64,000 nucleotides of DNA from Flavobacterium sp. TR2 (lineage in GTDB: Bacteria > Bacteroidota > Bacteroidia > Flavobacteriales > Flavobacteriaceae), in NCBI RefSeq assembly GCF_025252405.1, contig NZ_CP104307.1, positions 2,852,001-2,916,000 of the forward strand, in the 5' to 3' direction. The translations under genes and the position numbers were made by a program. Positions 62,235-64,000 of the stretch are shown one piece after another (position 1 is the stretch's first letter; every line of letters begins with the position of its first letter). The notes under the pieces are model-generated. The model was given only the letters and a program-made list of their open reading frames with translations. It made no database searches and was not told the origin of the DNA.

Positions 62235-63428
62235 TTAGTTGCTGTTTTTCTTCATTATTTCGTTCATCACGTCTAAAATAATCGCACAGCCCTCTCTAAT
62301 TTCGTCTTCCGAAATGGTCAAAGGAGGTGTAATTCGTATGGCACATCCTTCAAATAAAAGCCAGAATAAAATAAGTCCTCTATCTTGACAGGTTAAAATG
62401 ACTTCGTTGGTAATGTCTGCCGATTCTGTCATGGCAGCAAGCATTAATCCTTTTCCTCTAACTTCTGTAATCAAAGGATGTACCAAAAGCGATCTGAAGA
62501 GTTTTTCCTTTTCTAGCGTTTCTGCCATTAAATTTGTTTCAGTTAATTCTTGCAAAGTAGCGAGACAAGCTGACGCAATGACAGGATGACCACCAAAAGT
62601 CGTTATATGACCTAATTTTGGATTTTCCGTTAATAGATCCATTTTTTCGGCAGAAGCTGTAAAAGCGCCAACCGGCATTCCGCCGCCCATTCCTTTACCC
62701 ATCACCACAATGTCTGGAACAACATCATAATTTTGAAAACCAAAGAGTTTACCCGTTCTTCCAAAACCAGGCTGAATTTCATCGACAATCATCAAAGCTC
62801 CAACCTCATCACAGCGTTTGCGCACTTTTTGAAGAAAATTGTTTTCGGGCTGAATAAAACCAGCTCCGCCTTGAATTGTTTCTAAAAGAATTGCAGCTGT
62901 TCTTGTTGTTATTTTTTGCAGGTCTTCTTCGTTATTGAATGTAATAAAATCAACGTCTGGAAGCAAAGGCCTAAAAGCTTGTTTGCGTTCTTCGAATCCC
63001 ATAACACTCATGGAGCCCATTGTGTTTCCATGATAAGCGTTATGGCAAGAAATAAGCTGGCTGCGTCCTGTAACTCGTTTGGCTAGTTTTAACGAACCTT
63101 CAATCGCTTCTGTACCAGAATTGACCAAATAGGTTTTGTTTAAAGATTCGGGAAGAAGAGAAGCCATCATTTTGCAATATTGAACGGCCGGACTCTGAGA
63201 ATATTCACCATAAACCATGACGTGCGAATATTTATCCAACTGGTCTTTTATGGCCTGATTAACTCTCGGGTGCTGATGTCCTAAAGTGCACGCTGAAACT
63301 CCAGCGACAAAATCTAAATATTTTTTATCGTTTGTGTCGTAAATGTAAGAGCCAATGGCGTGCGAAACTTCCATACCGAGTGGGTAAGGAGAGGTTTGCG
63401 CTTGGTATTTTATAAAATCTGGATTCAT
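62235..63428 (-). CDS. class III aminotransferase (acetylornithine/GABA aminotransferase-like)
   Basis: PLP aminotransferase of 397 residues. Motifs: MEVSHAIGSYIYDTNDKKYLDFVAGVSACTLGHQHPRV, LVNSGTEAIEGSLKLAKRVTGR, HNAYHGNTMGSMSVMG, ILLETIQGGAGFIQP, LMIVDEIQPGFGRTGKLFGFQ and the PLP lysine in VVMGKGMGGGMPVGAFTAS. Substrate not determinable: the argD, gabT and lat groups all share this pattern, and no arginine-pathway genes are adjacent. It is directly downstream of the OstA-like gene, about 140 bases apart with degenerate AAGGTTCAAAGTGGCAAAGG repeat between. Confidence 0.88.
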   Translation of the reverse strand: MNPDFIKYQAQTSPYPLGMEVSHAIGSYIYDTNDKKYLDFVAGVSACTLGHQHPRVNQAIKDQLDKYSHVMVYGEYSQSPAVQYCKMMASLLPESLNKTYLVNSGTEAIEGSLKLAKRVTGRSQLISCHNAYHGNTMGSMSVMGFEERKQAFRPLLPDVDFITFNNEEDLQKITTRTAAILLETIQGGAGFIQPENNFLQKVRKRCDEVGALMIVDEIQPGFGRTGKLFGFQNYDVVPDIVVMGKGMGGGMPVGAFTASAEKMDLLTENPKLGHITTFGGHPVIASACLATLQELTETNLMAETLEKEKLFRSLLVHPLITEVRGKGLMLAAMTESADITNEVILTCQDRGLILFWLLFEGCAIRITPPLTISEDEIREGCAIILDVMNEIMKKNSN

Positions 63429-63568
63429 TTTTTTTTAAGGTTCAAAGTGGCAAAGGAACTGAGGTTCAAGGGTTTTTAACTTTACGGTTAAGTTAACTTT
63501 GCGATATAAATAATCGCAGATCATTGTAAACTGTGGCCGCGACTGAAAACTTTCAAAGAGACTATAAA

Positions 63569-64000
63569 CTACTTATTTTTAGCTTTCGTGTCTGTCTTAG
63601 GGGCAGGGTTCTTCTTATCGTAATTCAAGGTTTCTTTCCTGACTTTCAGCGGGACATTTTTGCCTTTTTCCTGCTCGTCTTTTCCTTGTTTAATCAGTTT
63701 TTCGTTCATCTCATTGTCTTCTGCGGTAAAAATATCATCTTTGGATTTTATTCTTTCGTCGCCTCGCCAATTCATTCCCCGCAGTTTGCGTGCATTTTCT
63801 GGGAGTTCATCTTCAGGGAAAATATCTCCGTCAACTTTATTGAAGAAAGTAATGGTTTCAATGGCATTATTTTCCAATATCATATTGATTTTACTGCTGA
63901 CATTCTTGTTAATTCCAATAAGTTCATGCGCATCATTTCGCATATAATAAATCACTTCTGTGTTTTTGATGACATCAACATCATGAAGTTTTCCATCCCG
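63569..64000 (-). CDS. OstA/LptA-like protein, 3' end only
   Basis: The minus-strand frame is open to base 64000, so the gene starts beyond the window; the apparent GTG at 63955 is internal. The visible C-terminal 143 residues read GKLHDVDVIKNTEVIYYMRNDAHELIGINKNVSSKINMILEN, then FFNKVDGDIFPEDELPENARKLRGMNWRGDERIKSKDDIF, which fits the C-terminal part of Bacteroidota OstA-like proteins of lipopolysaccharide transport. A Lys/Glu-rich low-complexity tail (NEKLIKQGKDEQEKGKN...) ends it. Confidence 0.75.
   Translation of the reverse strand, partial: RDGKLHDVDVIKNTEVIYYMRNDAHELIGINKNVSSKINMILENNAIETITFFNKVDGDIFPEDELPENARKLRGMNWRGDERIKSKDDIFTAEDNEMNEKLIKQGKDEQEKGKNVPLKVRKETLNYDKKNPAPKTDTKAKNK

Overview
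The window is an AT-rich chromosomal segment of a Bacteroidota bacterium, almost certainly a Flavobacterium or close relative. The evidence is a fused CcoN-CcoO cbb3 oxidase with a one-haem CcoP, several promoters of the Bacteroidota type (TTTG-N18/19-TAnnTTTG), prolyl-oligopeptidase, LamG and DUF349 genes typical of the group, and dense families of short palindromic intergenic repeats. Nothing points to a plasmid or a phage. I see no rRNA, tRNA, transposase, integrase or CRISPR array.

Layout. 1-5.9 kb: micro-aerobic respiration operon ccoNO-ccoQ-ccoP-ccoG-ccoH-TauE/SafE protein, cut at the left edge. 6-7.4 kb: convergent hemN, whose promoter carries a Crp/Fnr-like operator at an activating distance. 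7.4-15.4 kb: minus-strand housekeeping genes (two small unknown exported or anchored proteins, DoxX, acyl-CoA carboxylase beta, lpxD, msrB, prfB with its programmed +1 frameshift, ybaB) and a plus-strand threonine aldolase. 15.4-31.3 kb: oligopeptidase B, a cysteine-synthase-family enzyme, two paralogous LamG secreted proteins around a DUF481 outer-membrane protein, a small lipoprotein, YebC, an S41 protease, gcvT, an NAD(P)HX dehydratase, a 294-bp tandem duplication, an overlapping HipA-like kinase/DUF3037 pair and a pectate lyase. 31.5-36.4 kb: accessory-looking stretch with a Crp-family regulator, a HutD/Ves protein, a GNAT enzyme and three unrecognised genes embedded in palindromic repeats. 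36.4-41.7 kb: thrA-thrB-thrC, preceded by a 34-codon Thr/Ile-rich leader peptide not previously marked as a gene here. 42-48.8 kb: hutH, a DUF47/PiT phosphate uptake pair, a WG-repeat protein, a DUF421 protein and a RimB-RimK fusion. 49-64 kb: clpC and divergent gyrA, TPR proteins, an OsmC protein, a DUF349 protein, aroE, an aminotransferase and the end of an OstA-like gene.

The points I would look at first are: the thr leader-peptide attenuator; the HipA-like/DUF3037 gene pair; the unknown coiled-coil membrane protein flanked by related stem-loops (34.9-36.3 kb); the Fnr-like site at hemN; Ile at the quinolone hot-spot of GyrA; and the intergenic repeat families, one of which has been tandemly duplicated together with the end of the neighbouring gene.
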